From contig NZ_MJBI02000002.1 of the NCBI RefSeq assembly GCF_002742385.2, positions 248,001 through 312,000 of the forward strand: a stretch of DNA of 64,000 nt, written 5' to 3'. Shown here in pieces: positions 54,062 to 64,000 of this stretch. Every line of letters starts with the position of its first letter. Position 1 is the stretch's first letter. The translations under genes and the position numbers were made by a program. The notes beneath the pieces were generated by a model. That model saw nothing but the letters and a program-made list of their open reading frames with translations, was not told the origin of the DNA and searched no databases. This DNA is from Macrococcoides goetzii. GTDB taxonomy: Bacteria > Bacillota > Bacilli > Staphylococcales > Staphylococcaceae.

Positions 54062-54778
54062 TTATGCATCTTTAGATAAAATTTTCATATCTTTCGCATC
54101 AAGTTCAAATTCTTTTGATTTACCATCTTGCCCTTTTAATTCAACATTATATTTAAATTTACCATCATCATGATCAAGTGACCATTCTTTAATATCGCCA
54201 TTGTAAACTTTTTGTGCAGCTTTTATGATTTTATCAGCGGGAATAAATTTACCGTAATCAAAAGTCTTTACGTTATCTTCATCATCTTCTACTTGAGTAG
54301 AGATGATTTTGTTTTGTTCAGCATTCACTTTAATTTCATGTGTCTTCTTATTTGTATCGATTAATGAAATGGCATAAACCCATTGTCCCATATCATTGTC
54401 GAATGAAATACTTTCTAAGTCACCAGGAATTTTTTTCTGTGCAGTTTTAATTGCATCTTCTGGTAATACTTTAATATCATCTAATTTAATAGAAGCTTCA
54501 TTTTTATCATTATCATCATCTGCTTCAGTAGCTTCATCTTTGTTATCTACATCATCATCTTCTTCTACACTGCTTTCGCCTTCTTGTTTCGCATCGTTTT
54601 CTTCATCAGCATTGTCGTCTTTGTCATTGGTATCCGTTGCTTTTGTATCCGTTTTTTCTGTTTGTTGTTCTTGTTTAGCTTCGTCTTTTGGAGATTTTTC
54701 AATATCTTTCGCGTCATTATTACATGCTGCAAGCGCAAGTGCCGAAGATAGAATTAAACTTAATATTTTAAATTTCAT
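54062..54778 (-). CDS. PepSY-domain lipoprotein with acidic linker
   Basis: This 238-residue protein has a lipoprotein signal (lipobox LAAC, Cys at about residue 19), a very acidic Asp/Glu-rich linker (~residues 25-95) and two PepSY domains (~98-160 and ~170-236). PepSY proteins of the cell surface may inhibit proteases or bind metals. It ends within the terminator shared with the DASS gene. AGGAGG precedes the ATG. Confidence 0.82.
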   Translation of the reverse strand: MKFKILSLILSSALALAACNNDAKDIEKSPKDEAKQEQQTEKTDTKATDTNDKDDNADEENDAKQEGESSVEEDDDVDNKDEATEADDDNDKNEASIKLDDIKVLPEDAIKTAQKKIPGDLESISFDNDMGQWVYAISLIDTNKKTHEIKVNAEQNKIISTQVEDDEDNVKTFDYGKFIPADKIIKAAQKVYNGDIKEWSLDHDDGKFKYNVELKGQDGKSKEFELDAKDMKILSKDA

Positions 54779-54916
54779 AAATAATAATTCCTCCTTTGTT
54801 ATTTATATTTCGTATTCCCTAAATATAGACAAAAAAACATTCAAATGATTTTATATCAGCGTTATAAAAAAATAAAATACGAATATTAATATGAGAGGCA
54901 TTAAAATTATATTGAT

Positions 54917-54929
54917 TTTTCCGAACGTT
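54917..54929 (+). promoter_or_regulatory. PurR-box-like site upstream of the purine permease gene
   Basis: TTTTCCGAACGTT carries the CCGAACNWT core of the Bacillus/staphylococcal PurBox and lies about 50 bp before the permease start. PurR regulation of a guanine/hypoxanthine permease would be expected. No purine riboswitch core is visible in this gap. Confidence 0.5.
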
Positions 54930-54975
54930 GAGATTAGACTATACAAGTATAAAAATAAAAAAAGGGAAGTGCACA

Positions 54976-56313
54976 ATGAGAAATTATTTTAAATTTGATG
55001 AATTAGGCACGAATTATAAGAGAGAGATACTTGGCGGATTAACGACGTTCTTATCTATGGCTTATATTTTAGCGGTTAACCCAGCGATGTTATCTTTAGC
55101 AGGTGTTAAAGGTATTCCTGAGAGTATGCGTATGGATGCGGGTGCAGTTTTTGTTGCTACTATTTTAGCTTCAATCGTCGGATGTTTATTTATGGGGCTT
55201 ATTGCGAACTATCCGATTGCTTTAGCACCAGGTATGGGACTTAATGCATTCTTCGCATTCACGGTTGTATTACAATATAATATTCCATGGCAAACTGGAT
55301 TAACAGGTGTATTATTCTCTGGTATATTCTTTGCATTGCTTACAATCACTGGTCTTCGTGAAACAATTATCAATGCAATTCCATTTGAGCTTAAAATGGC
55401 AGTGTCAGCAGGTATCGGTTTGTTTATTACATTCGTTGGTTTGAAAGGTGCCGGTATCGTTCAGGCAAATGAAGCGACGTTAGTATCTTTAGGGAACTTA
55501 CATGATCCTCATGTATTGCTTGCTGTCGCAGGTATCGTATTAACAATTATTTTAATGGCTAAACGTATTCCGGGTAGTATCTTTATTGGAATGATCATTA
55601 CTGCTATTGCAGGTATGTTGTTCGGATTGATCGATGCACCGAAACAAATCATCGGTGCTGTGCCAAGTATTGAACCGACTTTCGGAAAGGCATTCGATGC
55701 ATTTAGTAATCCGTCTGAATTATTAAACTGGAAGTTCATTTCGGTAGTACTTACATTTTTATTCATTGACTTCTTTGATACAGCAGGAACATTAGTTGCT
55801 GTTGCAACACAAGCAGGATTAGTAAAGGATAACAAATTACCAAGAGCAGGACGCTCATTGTTTGCAGATTCGTTAGCTACAATTACCGGCGCAATATTCG
55901 GGACATCTACTACAACATCTTATATCGAATCATCTGCAGGTGTGGCAGTAGGAGCACGTACTGGGTTTGCTAGTGTTGTTACAGCAATCTGTTTCGCATT
56001 GGCGTTATTCTTCTCACCATTAATGTCTGTTGTTACAAGTGCAGTAACAGCACCTGCGCTAGTCATCGTCGGCGTATTAATGGTTAGCAACTTAAATAAA
56101 ATTGAATGGCCGAAGTTCGAAGTTGCAGTACCGGCGTTCTTAACGATTATTATGATGCCTTTAACGTATTCAATCGCTACAGGTATTGCATGCGGATTTA
56201 TCTTCTATCCTATTACAATGGTTATGGCGAAACGTCATAAAGAAGTACATCCTATTATGTACTTCATGGCAGTAATTTTTATTTGCTATTTTGCTTTCGT
56301 ACAACATTCATAA
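54976..56313 (+). CDS. Guanine/hypoxanthine permease (NCS2, AzgA/PbuG type)
   Basis: This protein of about 445 residues is a membrane carrier of the nucleobase:cation symporter-2 AzgA-like group. It has TTFLSMAYILAVNPAML (~residues 22-38), GMGLNAFFAFTVV and TTTSYIESSAGVAVGARTG motifs and about 13 hydrophobic helices. I chose the ATG at 54,976 with AAAGGGAAG before it over a start 48 bp upstream. It resembles PbuG of staphylococci and bacilli. Confidence 0.9.
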   Translation: MRNYFKFDELGTNYKREILGGLTTFLSMAYILAVNPAMLSLAGVKGIPESMRMDAGAVFVATILASIVGCLFMGLIANYPIALAPGMGLNAFFAFTVVLQYNIPWQTGLTGVLFSGIFFALLTITGLRETIINAIPFELKMAVSAGIGLFITFVGLKGAGIVQANEATLVSLGNLHDPHVLLAVAGIVLTIILMAKRIPGSIFIGMIITAIAGMLFGLIDAPKQIIGAVPSIEPTFGKAFDAFSNPSELLNWKFISVVLTFLFIDFFDTAGTLVAVATQAGLVKDNKLPRAGRSLFADSLATITGAIFGTSTTTSYIESSAGVAVGARTGFASVVTAICFALALFFSPLMSVVTSAVTAPALVIVGVLMVSNLNKIEWPKFEVAVPAFLTIIMMPLTYSIATGIACGFIFYPITMVMAKRHKEVHPIMYFMAVIFICYFAFVQHS

Positions 56314-56353
56314 AAAAATTGCGGATTCTCAAATTAGAATCCGCAATTTTTTT
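56312..56353. terminator. Bidirectional terminator after the purine permease gene
   Basis: AAAAATTGCGGATTCT and AGAATCCGCAATTTTT form a perfect 16-bp stem around a short loop, T-rich on both strands. Confidence 0.9.
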
Positions 56354-56750
56354 AATTTCTATATTCTTTTACTGTTTCACCAGCGCGACGTCTATCATAA
56401 TGCGTTGTATTTCCTCTATATTCGCGTGTATTTAACACGATTCCGATATACACTAACATTAAGAAGAACATTAACCAGTGCATAAACATGCCTACAATTG
56501 GGATGAATGCTATTGCATTTGCAATAATACCTACGACCGCAATTGTAGAAAGTGAAGATCTTGCTTCATTAGAACGATCCAGTGCAGTGATTAATAACAT
56601 AATGATGTACATTGTGATATTACTTCCAAGCGGAGCCCATCCTAAAGATAAGATATATGATCCTCCTAGAAAAGGTAATCCCATAAAACCTTCAGAAAAC
56701 AACATAATAAAACCGAGTATCAATAAAATGATGCGTATTGGACTTTTCAT
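56352..56750 (-). CDS. Membrane protein of unknown function
   Basis: This protein of about 132 residues has four hydrophobic segments and a basic, hydrophilic C-terminus (NTREYRGNTTHYDRRRAGE). The ATG at 56,750 has GGAGGG seven bases before it; the ATG 15 bp upstream overlaps that site. No family recognised. Confidence 0.7.
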   Translation of the reverse strand: MKSPIRIILLILGFIMLFSEGFMGLPFLGGSYILSLGWAPLGSNITMYIIMLLITALDRSNEARSSLSTIAVVGIIANAIAFIPIVGMFMHWLMFFLMLVYIGIVLNTREYRGNTTHYDRRRAGETVKEYRN

Positions 56751-56998
56751 CTTTTTGCCCTCCATAAATTTAAAAGTAACAAATGAAACTTTTTCTTTGT
56801 ATATACATTATATCATGGTATAATCTAATCCTATGCAAAAACGCTCAGTTAGACATTTTAAAGTTTCTTCTATATTAAATACACAATTATAAGTTTGCAA
56901 TATCTATACATCCTATTCATTGAACATTTGATATTTAACGGTTATCAATAAAGATTTAGAAAATCTTAAAAATATATTAACAAATATCATGAAAACTA

Positions 56999-57027
56999 TT
57001 GCTTATTCATTTATATTCGTGTATTAT
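56999..57027 (+). promoter_or_regulatory. Promoter of the S10 ribosomal operon
   Basis: TTGCTT (56,999-57,004), a 17-bp spacer and TATTAT (57,022-57,027) lie about 140 bp before rpsJ. Upstream, 56,824-56,998 holds only AT-rich DNA with a weak AAGATT hairpin and no gene. Confidence 0.65.
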
Positions 57028-57071
57028 ATCTACTGTTGGACTTTAAAAAGCGATGAAGCGAGAGGTTACTG

Positions 57072-57474
<403 letters not shown>

Positions 57475-57500
57475 TAATAAAGTAGGAGGTGCGACTTTCG

Positions 57501-58163
57501 ATGACCAAAGGAATCTTAGGAAGAAAAGTTGGAATGACACAAGTATTCGCTGAAAACGGTGAATTAATTCCAGTAACAGTAGTAGAAGCAGCACAAAACG
57601 TAGTATTACAAAAGAAAACTGAAGAAGTTGATGGTTACTCATCAATCCAAATCGGTTTTGAAGACAAACAAGCTTACAAAGCAACGCGTAAATCAAACAA
57701 ATTTGCGACGAAACCCGCTGAAGGCCATGCTAAAAAAGCAGGTACAGCACCTAAGCGCTTCATTCGTGAATTCAGAAACGTAGATGCTTCTGAATACGAA
57801 GTAGGTCAAGAAGTCACTGTGGACGCGTTCCAAGCTGGTGACATCGTTGACGTAACAGGAGTTTCTAAGGGTAAAGGTTTCCAAGGGGCTATTAAACGTC
57901 ACGGTCAATCACGTGGGCCTATGAGTCACGGTTCTCGTTACCACAGACGCCCAGGTTCAATGGGTATGGCATCTGACGCTTCTAAAGTATTTAAAGGTAA
58001 AGCATTACCAGGCCGTATGGGTGGTAATACAGTTACGATGCAAAACTTAGAAATCGTTAAAGTAGACGCTGAAGCGAACGTTATCTTAGTTAAAGGTAAT
58101 GTACCGGGACCTAAAAAAGGTTTAGTAAAAATTCAAACTTCAATTAAAAAAGGTAATAAATAA
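57501..58163 (+). CDS. rplC: Large ribosomal subunit protein L3
   Basis: This 220-residue L3 protein has [16 protein letters not shown] at its start and the conserved [21 protein letters not shown] loop that reaches the peptidyl-transferase centre (~residues 130-152). GTAGGAGGTG precedes the ATG. It is in the usual order after rpsJ. Confidence 0.97.
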   Translation: MTKGILGRKVGMTQVFAENGELIPVTVVEAAQNVVLQKKTEEVDGYSSIQIGFEDKQAYKATRKSNKFATKPAEGHAKKAGTAPKRFIREFRNVDASEYEVGQEVTVDAFQAGDIVDVTGVSKGKGFQGAIKRHGQSRGPMSHGSRYHRRPGSMGMASDASKVFKGKALPGRMGGNTVTMQNLEIVKVDAEANVILVKGNVPGPKKGLVKIQTSIKKGNK

Positions 58164-58191
58164 GTAACCACGAAAGGAGGAAACAAACATA

Positions 58192-58815
58192 ATGGCAAAT
58201 TATGATGTATTAAAAGTAGATGGAACAAAAGCTGGTTCAATCGAATTAAACGAAAGTGTATTCGGAATCGAACCTAATCAACATGTATTATTCGAAGCAA
58301 TTAACTTACAAAGAGCTTCTATGCGTCAAGGTACTCACGCAGTTAAAAACCGTTCAGCAGTTCGCGGTGGCGGACGTAAACCTTGGAAGCAAAAAGGTAC
58401 TGGACGTGCGCGTCAAGGTACTATCCGTGCTCCACAATGGCGTGGTGGTGGTATCGTATTCGGACCAACACCAAGAAGTTATTCATACAAAATGCCTAAA
58501 AAAATGCGTCGCTTAGCTTTACGTTCAGCGTTATCAGCTAAAGTGAAAGAAAACGCATTTACAGTTTTAGAATCATTAACTTTTGATGCTCCTAAAACAA
58601 AAGAATTCAAAAACATGACTACTACTTTAGAGTTACCAAGAAAAGTATTATTCATCGTTGAAGCTGAAGATGTAAACGTAGCATTATCTGCACGTAACAT
58701 CCCAGGCGTAACTGTTATCACTGCTACTGGCTTAAACGTTTTAGATATCGTTCATGCGAATCAAGTAGTAATGACAAAAGGTGCAGTTGAAAAAGTAGAG
58801 GAGGTGCTTGGTTAA
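58192..58815 (+). CDS. rplD: Large ribosomal subunit protein L4
   Basis: This 207-residue L4 protein has the long arginine- and glycine-rich loop ([21 protein letters not shown], ~residues 60-80) that lines the exit tunnel. In other bacteria L4 represses the S10 operon through its leader. The stop overlaps the rplW start. Confidence 0.97.
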   Translation: MANYDVLKVDGTKAGSIELNESVFGIEPNQHVLFEAINLQRASMRQGTHAVKNRSAVRGGGRKPWKQKGTGRARQGTIRAPQWRGGGIVFGPTPRSYSYKMPKKMRRLALRSALSAKVKENAFTVLESLTFDAPKTKEFKNMTTTLELPRKVLFIVEAEDVNVALSARNIPGVTVITATGLNVLDIVHANQVVMTKGAVEKVEEVLG

Positions 58816-59090
58816 TGGAAAATCGCGATATCATTAAGCGCCCCGTTATCACTGAACGTTCATCTGAACAAATGGCACAAGATAAATACACATTTGATGT
58901 AGATACTCGTGCAAACAAAACTCAAATCAAAATTGCTATCGAAGATATCTTCGATGTAAAAGTTGATAAAGTAAACGTTATGAACTACAAAGCTAAGAAA
59001 AAACGTGTTGGCCGTCACAGTGGTTACACAAACAAAAGAAGAAAAGCGATCGTTACTTTAAAAGATGGTTCAATCGACTTCTTCAGCTAA
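58815..59090 (+). CDS. rplW: Large ribosomal subunit protein L23
   Basis: This 91-residue L23 protein has the usual [12 protein letters not shown] start and the C-terminal [18 protein letters not shown]. It sits at the tunnel exit and docks trigger factor and SRP. It overlaps rplD by one base. Confidence 0.97.
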   Translation: MENRDIIKRPVITERSSEQMAQDKYTFDVDTRANKTQIKIAIEDIFDVKVDKVNVMNYKAKKKRVGRHSGYTNKRRKAIVTLKDGSIDFFS

Positions 59091-59137
59091 AATTAATCTA
59101 AAAAATAAACATTTACCATTAAGGAGGTAAAACGACA

Positions 59138-59968
59138 ATGGCAATTAAACATTATAAGCCAATAACAAACGGTCGTCGTAATATGACAGGTTCAGATTTC
59201 GCTGAAATTACGTCAACGTCACCTGAAAAGTCATTACTTGAGCCCCTTCCGAGAAAAGCGGGTCGTAATAACCAAGGTAAGTTAACAGTACGTCACAGAG
59301 GTGGCGGTCATAAACGTCAATACCGTGTAATTGATTTCAAACGTAACAAAGATGGTATCCCAGCGAAAGTGGCTACAATCGAATACGATCCAAACCGCTC
59401 AGCAAATATCGCTTTATTACATTACTTAGACGGAGAAAAACGCTACATTATCGCTCCTAAAGGATTAACAGTTGGTACACAAGTATTCAACGGTCCTGAA
59501 GCTGATATTAAAGTAGGTAACGCATTACCATTAGCAAACATCCCAGTAGGTACAGTAATTCACAACATCGAATTAAAACCTGGCAAGGGTGGCCAATTAG
59601 TACGTTCAGCTGGAGCTTCAGCTCAAGTACTTGGTAAAGAAGGTAAATACGTATTAGTTCGTTTAAAATCTGGTGAAGTTCGTATGATCTTAGCTACTTG
59701 CCGTGCTACAATCGGTCAAGTTGGTAACGAGCAACACGAATTAATCAACATTGGTAAAGCGGGTCGTTCTAGATGGAAAGGTATCCGTCCAACAGTTCGT
59801 GGTTCTGTAATGAACCCTAACGATCACCCACACGGTGGTGGTGAAGGTCGTACTTCAATCGGTCGTCCATCTCCAATGTCACCATGGGGTAAACCAACAC
59901 TTGGTAAGAAAACTCGTAAGAAGAAAAACCGTTCTAACAAACTTATCGTTCGTGGACGTAAAAAATAA
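59138..59968 (+). CDS. rplB: Large ribosomal subunit protein L2
   Basis: This 276-residue L2 protein has the conserved [12 protein letters not shown] near the N-terminus and [14 protein letters not shown], with the functional histidine, near residues 225-240. It organises the peptidyl-transferase centre of the 50S subunit. AAGGAGG precedes the ATG. Confidence 0.97.
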   Translation: MAIKHYKPITNGRRNMTGSDFAEITSTSPEKSLLEPLPRKAGRNNQGKLTVRHRGGGHKRQYRVIDFKRNKDGIPAKVATIEYDPNRSANIALLHYLDGEKRYIIAPKGLTVGTQVFNGPEADIKVGNALPLANIPVGTVIHNIELKPGKGGQLVRSAGASAQVLGKEGKYVLVRLKSGEVRMILATCRATIGQVGNEQHELINIGKAGRSRWKGIRPTVRGSVMNPNDHPHGGGEGRTSIGRPSPMSPWGKPTLGKKTRKKKNRSNKLIVRGRKK

Positions 59969-60034
59969 TAATAACTTACTTAAGTTAGCGGCATAGACCG
60001 CTAACGACAGGTAAGACATGAGGGAGGCGCCATA

Positions 60035-60313
60035 ATGGCTCGTAGTCTTAAAAAAGGACCTTTCATCGATGATCACTTAATGAAAAAAGTTGAAGCATTA
60101 GAGGAAGGCGGCAAAAAAACAGTAATCAAAACTTGGTCTCGTCGCTCTACAATTTTCCCGAACTTTATCGGACACACTATCGCAGTATACGATGGACGTA
60201 AACACGTACCTGTATACGTAACTGAAGATATGGTTGGACATAAATTAGGTGAATTCGCACCAACTCGTACTTACAAAGGTCACGGTGCAGACGACAAGAA
60301 AACTAAACGCTAA
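60035..60313 (+). CDS. rpsS: Small ribosomal subunit protein S19
   Basis: This 92-residue S19 protein has [17 protein letters not shown] and the family segment [24 protein letters not shown]. It belongs to the 30S head. GGGAGGCG precedes the ATG. The short gap from rplB holds a hairpin-like TTAGCGG/CCGCTAA repeat at 59,985-60,004. Confidence 0.97.
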   Translation: MARSLKKGPFIDDHLMKKVEALEEGGKKTVIKTWSRRSTIFPNFIGHTIAVYDGRKHVPVYVTEDMVGHKLGEFAPTRTYKGHGADDKKTKR

Positions 60314-60335
60314 TTTCAAATAAGGAGGAATAACC

Positions 60336-60713
60336 ATGGAAGCAAAAGCGGTTGCAAGAACAATCAGAATCGCACCTCGTAAAGTGAGATTAGTTTTAGA
60401 TCTTATCAGAGGTAAAGAAGTAGCGGAAGCTATCGCTATTTTAAAATTAACAAACAAAGCATCATCACCAGTAGTTGAAAAGTTATTAATGTCAGCATTA
60501 GCTAATGCAGAACATAACTATGATATGAATATTGATACTTTAATCGTTAAAGAAGCTTATGCAAACGAAGGACCAACTTTAAAACGTTTCCGTCCACGTG
60601 CACAAGGTCGTGCAAGTGCGATCAACAAACGTACAAGCCACATCACAATTGTTGTTGGCGACAAAGAAGTAAAAACTTCAAACAAAGCAGTAACTACAGA
60701 AGAAGCAAAATAA
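60336..60713 (+). CDS. rplV: Large ribosomal subunit protein L22
   Basis: This 125-residue L22 protein has the hairpin extension [21 protein letters not shown] (~residues 87-107) that reaches into the exit tunnel, where macrolide resistance changes map in other species. AAGGAGG precedes the ATG. Confidence 0.97.
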   Translation: MEAKAVARTIRIAPRKVRLVLDLIRGKEVAEAIAILKLTNKASSPVVEKLLMSALANAEHNYDMNIDTLIVKEAYANEGPTLKRFRPRAQGRASAINKRTSHITIVVGDKEVKTSNKAVTTEEAK

Positions 60714-60740
60714 TTTCAATCTCATTAAGGAGGGAATACA

Positions 60741-61394
60741 GTGGGTCAAAAAATTAATCCTATCGGACTTCGTGTCGGAATCATTCGTGACTGGGATGCG
60801 AAATGGTATGCAGAAAAAGATTTCGCTACTCTATTACATGAAGACTTAAAAGTTCGTAAATATATCGCAGAAAACTTAAAAGACGCTTCTGTTTCTCGTG
60901 TAGAAATCGAACGCGCAGCGAACCGTGTAAACATCGCTATCCACACTGGTAAACCTGGTATGGTTATCGGTAAAGGCGGATCAGAAATCGAAAAATTACG
61001 TAACGCATTAAACAGCTTAACTGGTAAACGTGTTCACATCAACGTTATTGAAATTAAAAAGGTTGATATGGATGCTACATTAGTTGCGGAAAACATTGCA
61101 CGTCAATTAGAAAACCGTGTATCATTCCGTCGTGCTCAAAAACAAGCGATTGGGCGTGCTATGAAGTTAGGTGCTAAAGGTATCAAAACTCAAGTATCAG
61201 GTCGTTTAGGCGGCGCAGACATCGCGCGTGCTGAACAATATTCAGAAGGAACTGTTCCACTTCATACATTACGTGCTGACATTGATTACGCACATGCAGA
61301 AGCAGACACTACTTACGGTAAATTAGGTGTTAAAGTATGGATCTATCGTGGTGAAGTTCTTCCTACAAAGAAGTCTAGTGAAGGAGGAAAATAG
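60741..61394 (+). CDS. rpsC: Small ribosomal subunit protein S3
   Basis: This 217-residue S3 protein has a KH domain (with [18 protein letters not shown], ~residues 72-89) and the conserved C-terminal [22 protein letters not shown]. The GTG start is preceded by AAGGAGGG. It helps form the mRNA entry channel. Confidence 0.97.
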   Translation: MGQKINPIGLRVGIIRDWDAKWYAEKDFATLLHEDLKVRKYIAENLKDASVSRVEIERAANRVNIAIHTGKPGMVIGKGGSEIEKLRNALNSLTGKRVHINVIEIKKVDMDATLVAENIARQLENRVSFRRAQKQAIGRAMKLGAKGIKTQVSGRLGGADIARAEQYSEGTVPLHTLRADIDYAHAEADTTYGKLGVKVWIYRGEVLPTKKSSEGGK

Positions 61395-61396
61395 TA

Positions 61397-62033
<637 letters not shown>

Positions 62034-62059
62034 TTTTTAAGGAATAGGAGGGAACTCTT

Positions 62060-62323
62060 GTGAGCGAAAGAAACGATCGTAAAGTTTACACAGGTAAAGT
62101 TGTATCTGACAAAATGGATAAAACTATCACTGTTGTAGTTGAGACTTACAAAACACATTCTTTATACGGTAAGCGTGTAAAGTACTCTAAAAAATATAAA
62201 GCACATGATGAAAACAACACAGCGAAAATGGGCGATATCGTAAAAATTATGGAAACACGTCCTTTATCAGCTACAAAACGCTTCCGTTTAGTAGAAGTTG
62301 TTGAAGAATCAATTATCATTTAA
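62060..62323 (+). CDS. rpsQ: Small ribosomal subunit protein S17
   Basis: This 87-residue S17 protein has [26 protein letters not shown] and the C-terminal [21 protein letters not shown]. The GTG start follows AGGAGGG. It is an early 16S-binding protein. Confidence 0.96.
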   Translation: MSERNDRKVYTGKVVSDKMDKTITVVVETYKTHSLYGKRVKYSKKYKAHDENNTAKMGDIVKIMETRPLSATKRFRLVEVVEESIII

Positions 62324-62335
62324 TAAGTAAATTAG

Positions 62336-62722
<387 letters not shown>

Positions 62723-62753
62723 TAAACACTAATAAAGAGGAGGTGTCTACGAC

Positions 62754-63062
62754 ATGCATATTAAAAAAGGCGACAAAGTTATCGTTATCACAGGTAAAGA
62801 TAAAGGTAAAACAGGAACAGTAATCGAAGCTCTTCCTAAAAAAGATCGCGTAGTTGTTGAAGGTGTAAATATCGCAAAAAAACACCAAAAACCTACTCAA
62901 ATGAATCCTGAAGGCGGCATTGTTGAATTTGAAGCTGCAATTCACGTTTCAAATGTTATGTTAATTGACCCAAAAACAAACAAACCAACACGTGTTGGTA
63001 CGAAAATAGAAGATGGCAAGAAAGTACGTGTAGCTAAGAAATCTGGAGAAATCATTAAATAA
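62754..63062 (+). CDS. rplX: Large ribosomal subunit protein L24
   Basis: This 102-residue L24 protein has a KOW motif ([19 protein letters not shown], ~residues 7-25). It starts 50S assembly. GAGGAGGTG precedes the ATG. Confidence 0.96.
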   Translation: MHIKKGDKVIVITGKDKGKTGTVIEALPKKDRVVVEGVNIAKKHQKPTQMNPEGGIVEFEAAIHVSNVMLIDPKTNKPTRVGTKIEDGKKVRVAKKSGEIIK

Positions 63063-63085
63063 TTATCTGGAAGGAGGTTCTCACA

Positions 63086-63631
63086 TTGACACAAACACGT
63101 TTAAAAGAAAAATTCATTAAAGAAATCTCACCTGAAATGATGAAGAAATTTAATTACGCATCAGTGATGGAAGTACCAAAAATCGAAAAAATCGTAGTAA
63201 ACATGGGTATCGGTGACGCAGTTCAAAACTCTAAAGTCTTAGACTCAGCAGTTGAAGAATTACAAGCAATCACTGGTCAAAAACCAATGGTTACACGTGC
63301 TAAAAAATCAATCGCGACATTCCGTTTACGTGAAGGTATGCCTATCGGAGCAAAAGTTACTTTACGTGGCGAAAGAATGTACGAATTCTTTGATAAATTA
63401 GTAAACGTTTCATTACCTCGTGTACGTGACTTCCGTGGTATCTCAAACAAAGCGTTTGACGGTCGCGGTAACTACACATTAGGTGTAAAAGAACAATTAA
63501 TTTTCCCTGAAATCGATTATGATAAAGTAAGTAAAACACGCGGAATGGATATCGTTATCGTAACTACTGCTAACACTGACGAGGAAGCTCGTGAATTGTT
63601 AACACAATTCGGTATGCCATTTCAAAAGTAA
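63086..63631 (+). CDS. rplE: Large ribosomal subunit protein L5
   Basis: This L5 protein of about 181 residues has the segment [19 protein letters not shown] and [11 protein letters not shown]. It binds 5S rRNA. The start is a TTG with AAGGAGG before it, which gives [10 protein letters not shown] and the usual family length. Confidence 0.96.
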   Translation: MTQTRLKEKFIKEISPEMMKKFNYASVMEVPKIEKIVVNMGIGDAVQNSKVLDSAVEELQAITGQKPMVTRAKKSIATFRLREGMPIGAKVTLRGERMYEFFDKLVNVSLPRVRDFRGISNKAFDGRGNYTLGVKEQLIFPEIDYDKVSKTRGMDIVIVTTANTDEEARELLTQFGMPFQK

Positions 63632-63638
63632 TCTCTAA

Positions 63639-63845
<207 letters not shown>

Positions 63846-63874
63846 AATTCAAACCTGAAAGGAGGATATTTTAA

Positions 63875-64000
63875 ATGACTATGTCAGATCCAATCGCAGA
63901 TATGCTAACTCGCGTACGTAACGCAAACATGGTACGTCACGAGAAATTAGAATTACCTGCATCAAACATTAAAAAAGAAATCGCTGAAATCCTTAAACGT
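63875..64000 (+). CDS. rpsH: Small ribosomal subunit protein S8 (partial)
   Basis: The first 42 codons of S8 are present: [20 protein letters not shown] and onward. The gene is cut by the window edge. AAAGGAGG precedes the ATG. It continues the spc part of the ribosomal cluster. Confidence 0.95.
   Translation, partial: MTMSDPIADMLTRVRNANMVRHEKLELPASNIKKEIAEILKR

Noticed and set aside
54396-54848. Ser-rich 150-codon frame opposite the PepSY lipoprotein gene
   Set aside because: The Ser-rich composition is the reverse reading of the Asp/Glu-rich linker; the lipobox and two PepSY domains support the minus strand.
54779-54975. Purine riboswitch before the NCS2 permease gene
   Set aside because: The conserved three-way-junction core is not found; a PurR-box-like site is present instead.

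Overview
The window is a low-GC Firmicutes chromosome segment, most likely Staphylococcaceae and probably Macrococcus or a close relative. This rests on my reading of the proteins: a FhuCBG importer, a FemX/FmhB-type glycyltransferase, an SE1561-family small protein, LutABC, GlcU and an S10 ribosomal cluster all look staphylococcal. The genus is an inference, because no database search was possible.

Layout. 1-5.6 kb: lactate permease and L-lactate dehydrogenase behind a Rex-box-like operator, then a YitT protein, NagB and a ferredoxin-NADP reductase-like flavoprotein. 5.6-8.5 kb: a perfect 7-1-7 Fur box and fhuCBG. 8.6-13.7 kb: a GTPase, a GH13 alpha-glucosidase and a large secreted nuclease. 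13.8-17.5 kb: lutR and lutABC for L-lactate oxidation. 29.2-36 kb: methyltransferase, VOC protein, femX, proC, a beta-hydroxyacid dehydrogenase and an RND transporter. 37.7-41.7 kb: a SAM-I riboswitch controlling metNIQ and an aminotransferase. 41.7-56.8 kb: transporters, small enzymes, glcU with a glucose dehydrogenase, topB, a DASS carboxylate transporter, a PepSY lipoprotein and a purine permease. 57-64 kb: the S10-spc ribosomal cluster from rpsJ into rpsH, which is cut by the window edge.

The accessory region is an integrated element of about 11.6 kb (17,477-29,104) at the 3' end of lutC, bounded by a 22-bp direct repeat. It carries a tyrosine integrase with WTGGGCA arm-type repeats at both ends, a divergent repressor/Cro-like switch, an Xis-like protein and a phage-type replication module (initiator with an origin inside its own gene, probable helicase loader, DnaB-like helicase). 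A run of small unknown proteins follows, then a sigma-region-4-like regulator that ends the early operon. I see no terminase, capsid or tail genes. This suggests a phage satellite or phage-inducible-island-like element, or the early half of a prophage. Two genes sit where cargo is expected: a two-TM protein behind the integrase and a protein with an RNxxxH (HEPN-type) motif.

The most unusual structure is the 840-bp stretch between the sigma-like gene and the HEPN candidate (27,172-28,012). It holds about 16 short 'doublets'. In each one a 5-8-base word is repeated one DNA turn later, the word differs from doublet to doublet, and most share a common tail. The first seven form a regular tandem array of about 29 bp per unit with tail CCCCTAAAAAGA. 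That tail shares an exact 11-mer with the sequence that follows the iterons in the element's own origin. My working hypothesis is an array of miniature origin-like or initiator-binding sites of different specificities, possibly decoys against competing phages. The pattern is seen directly; the function is speculation.
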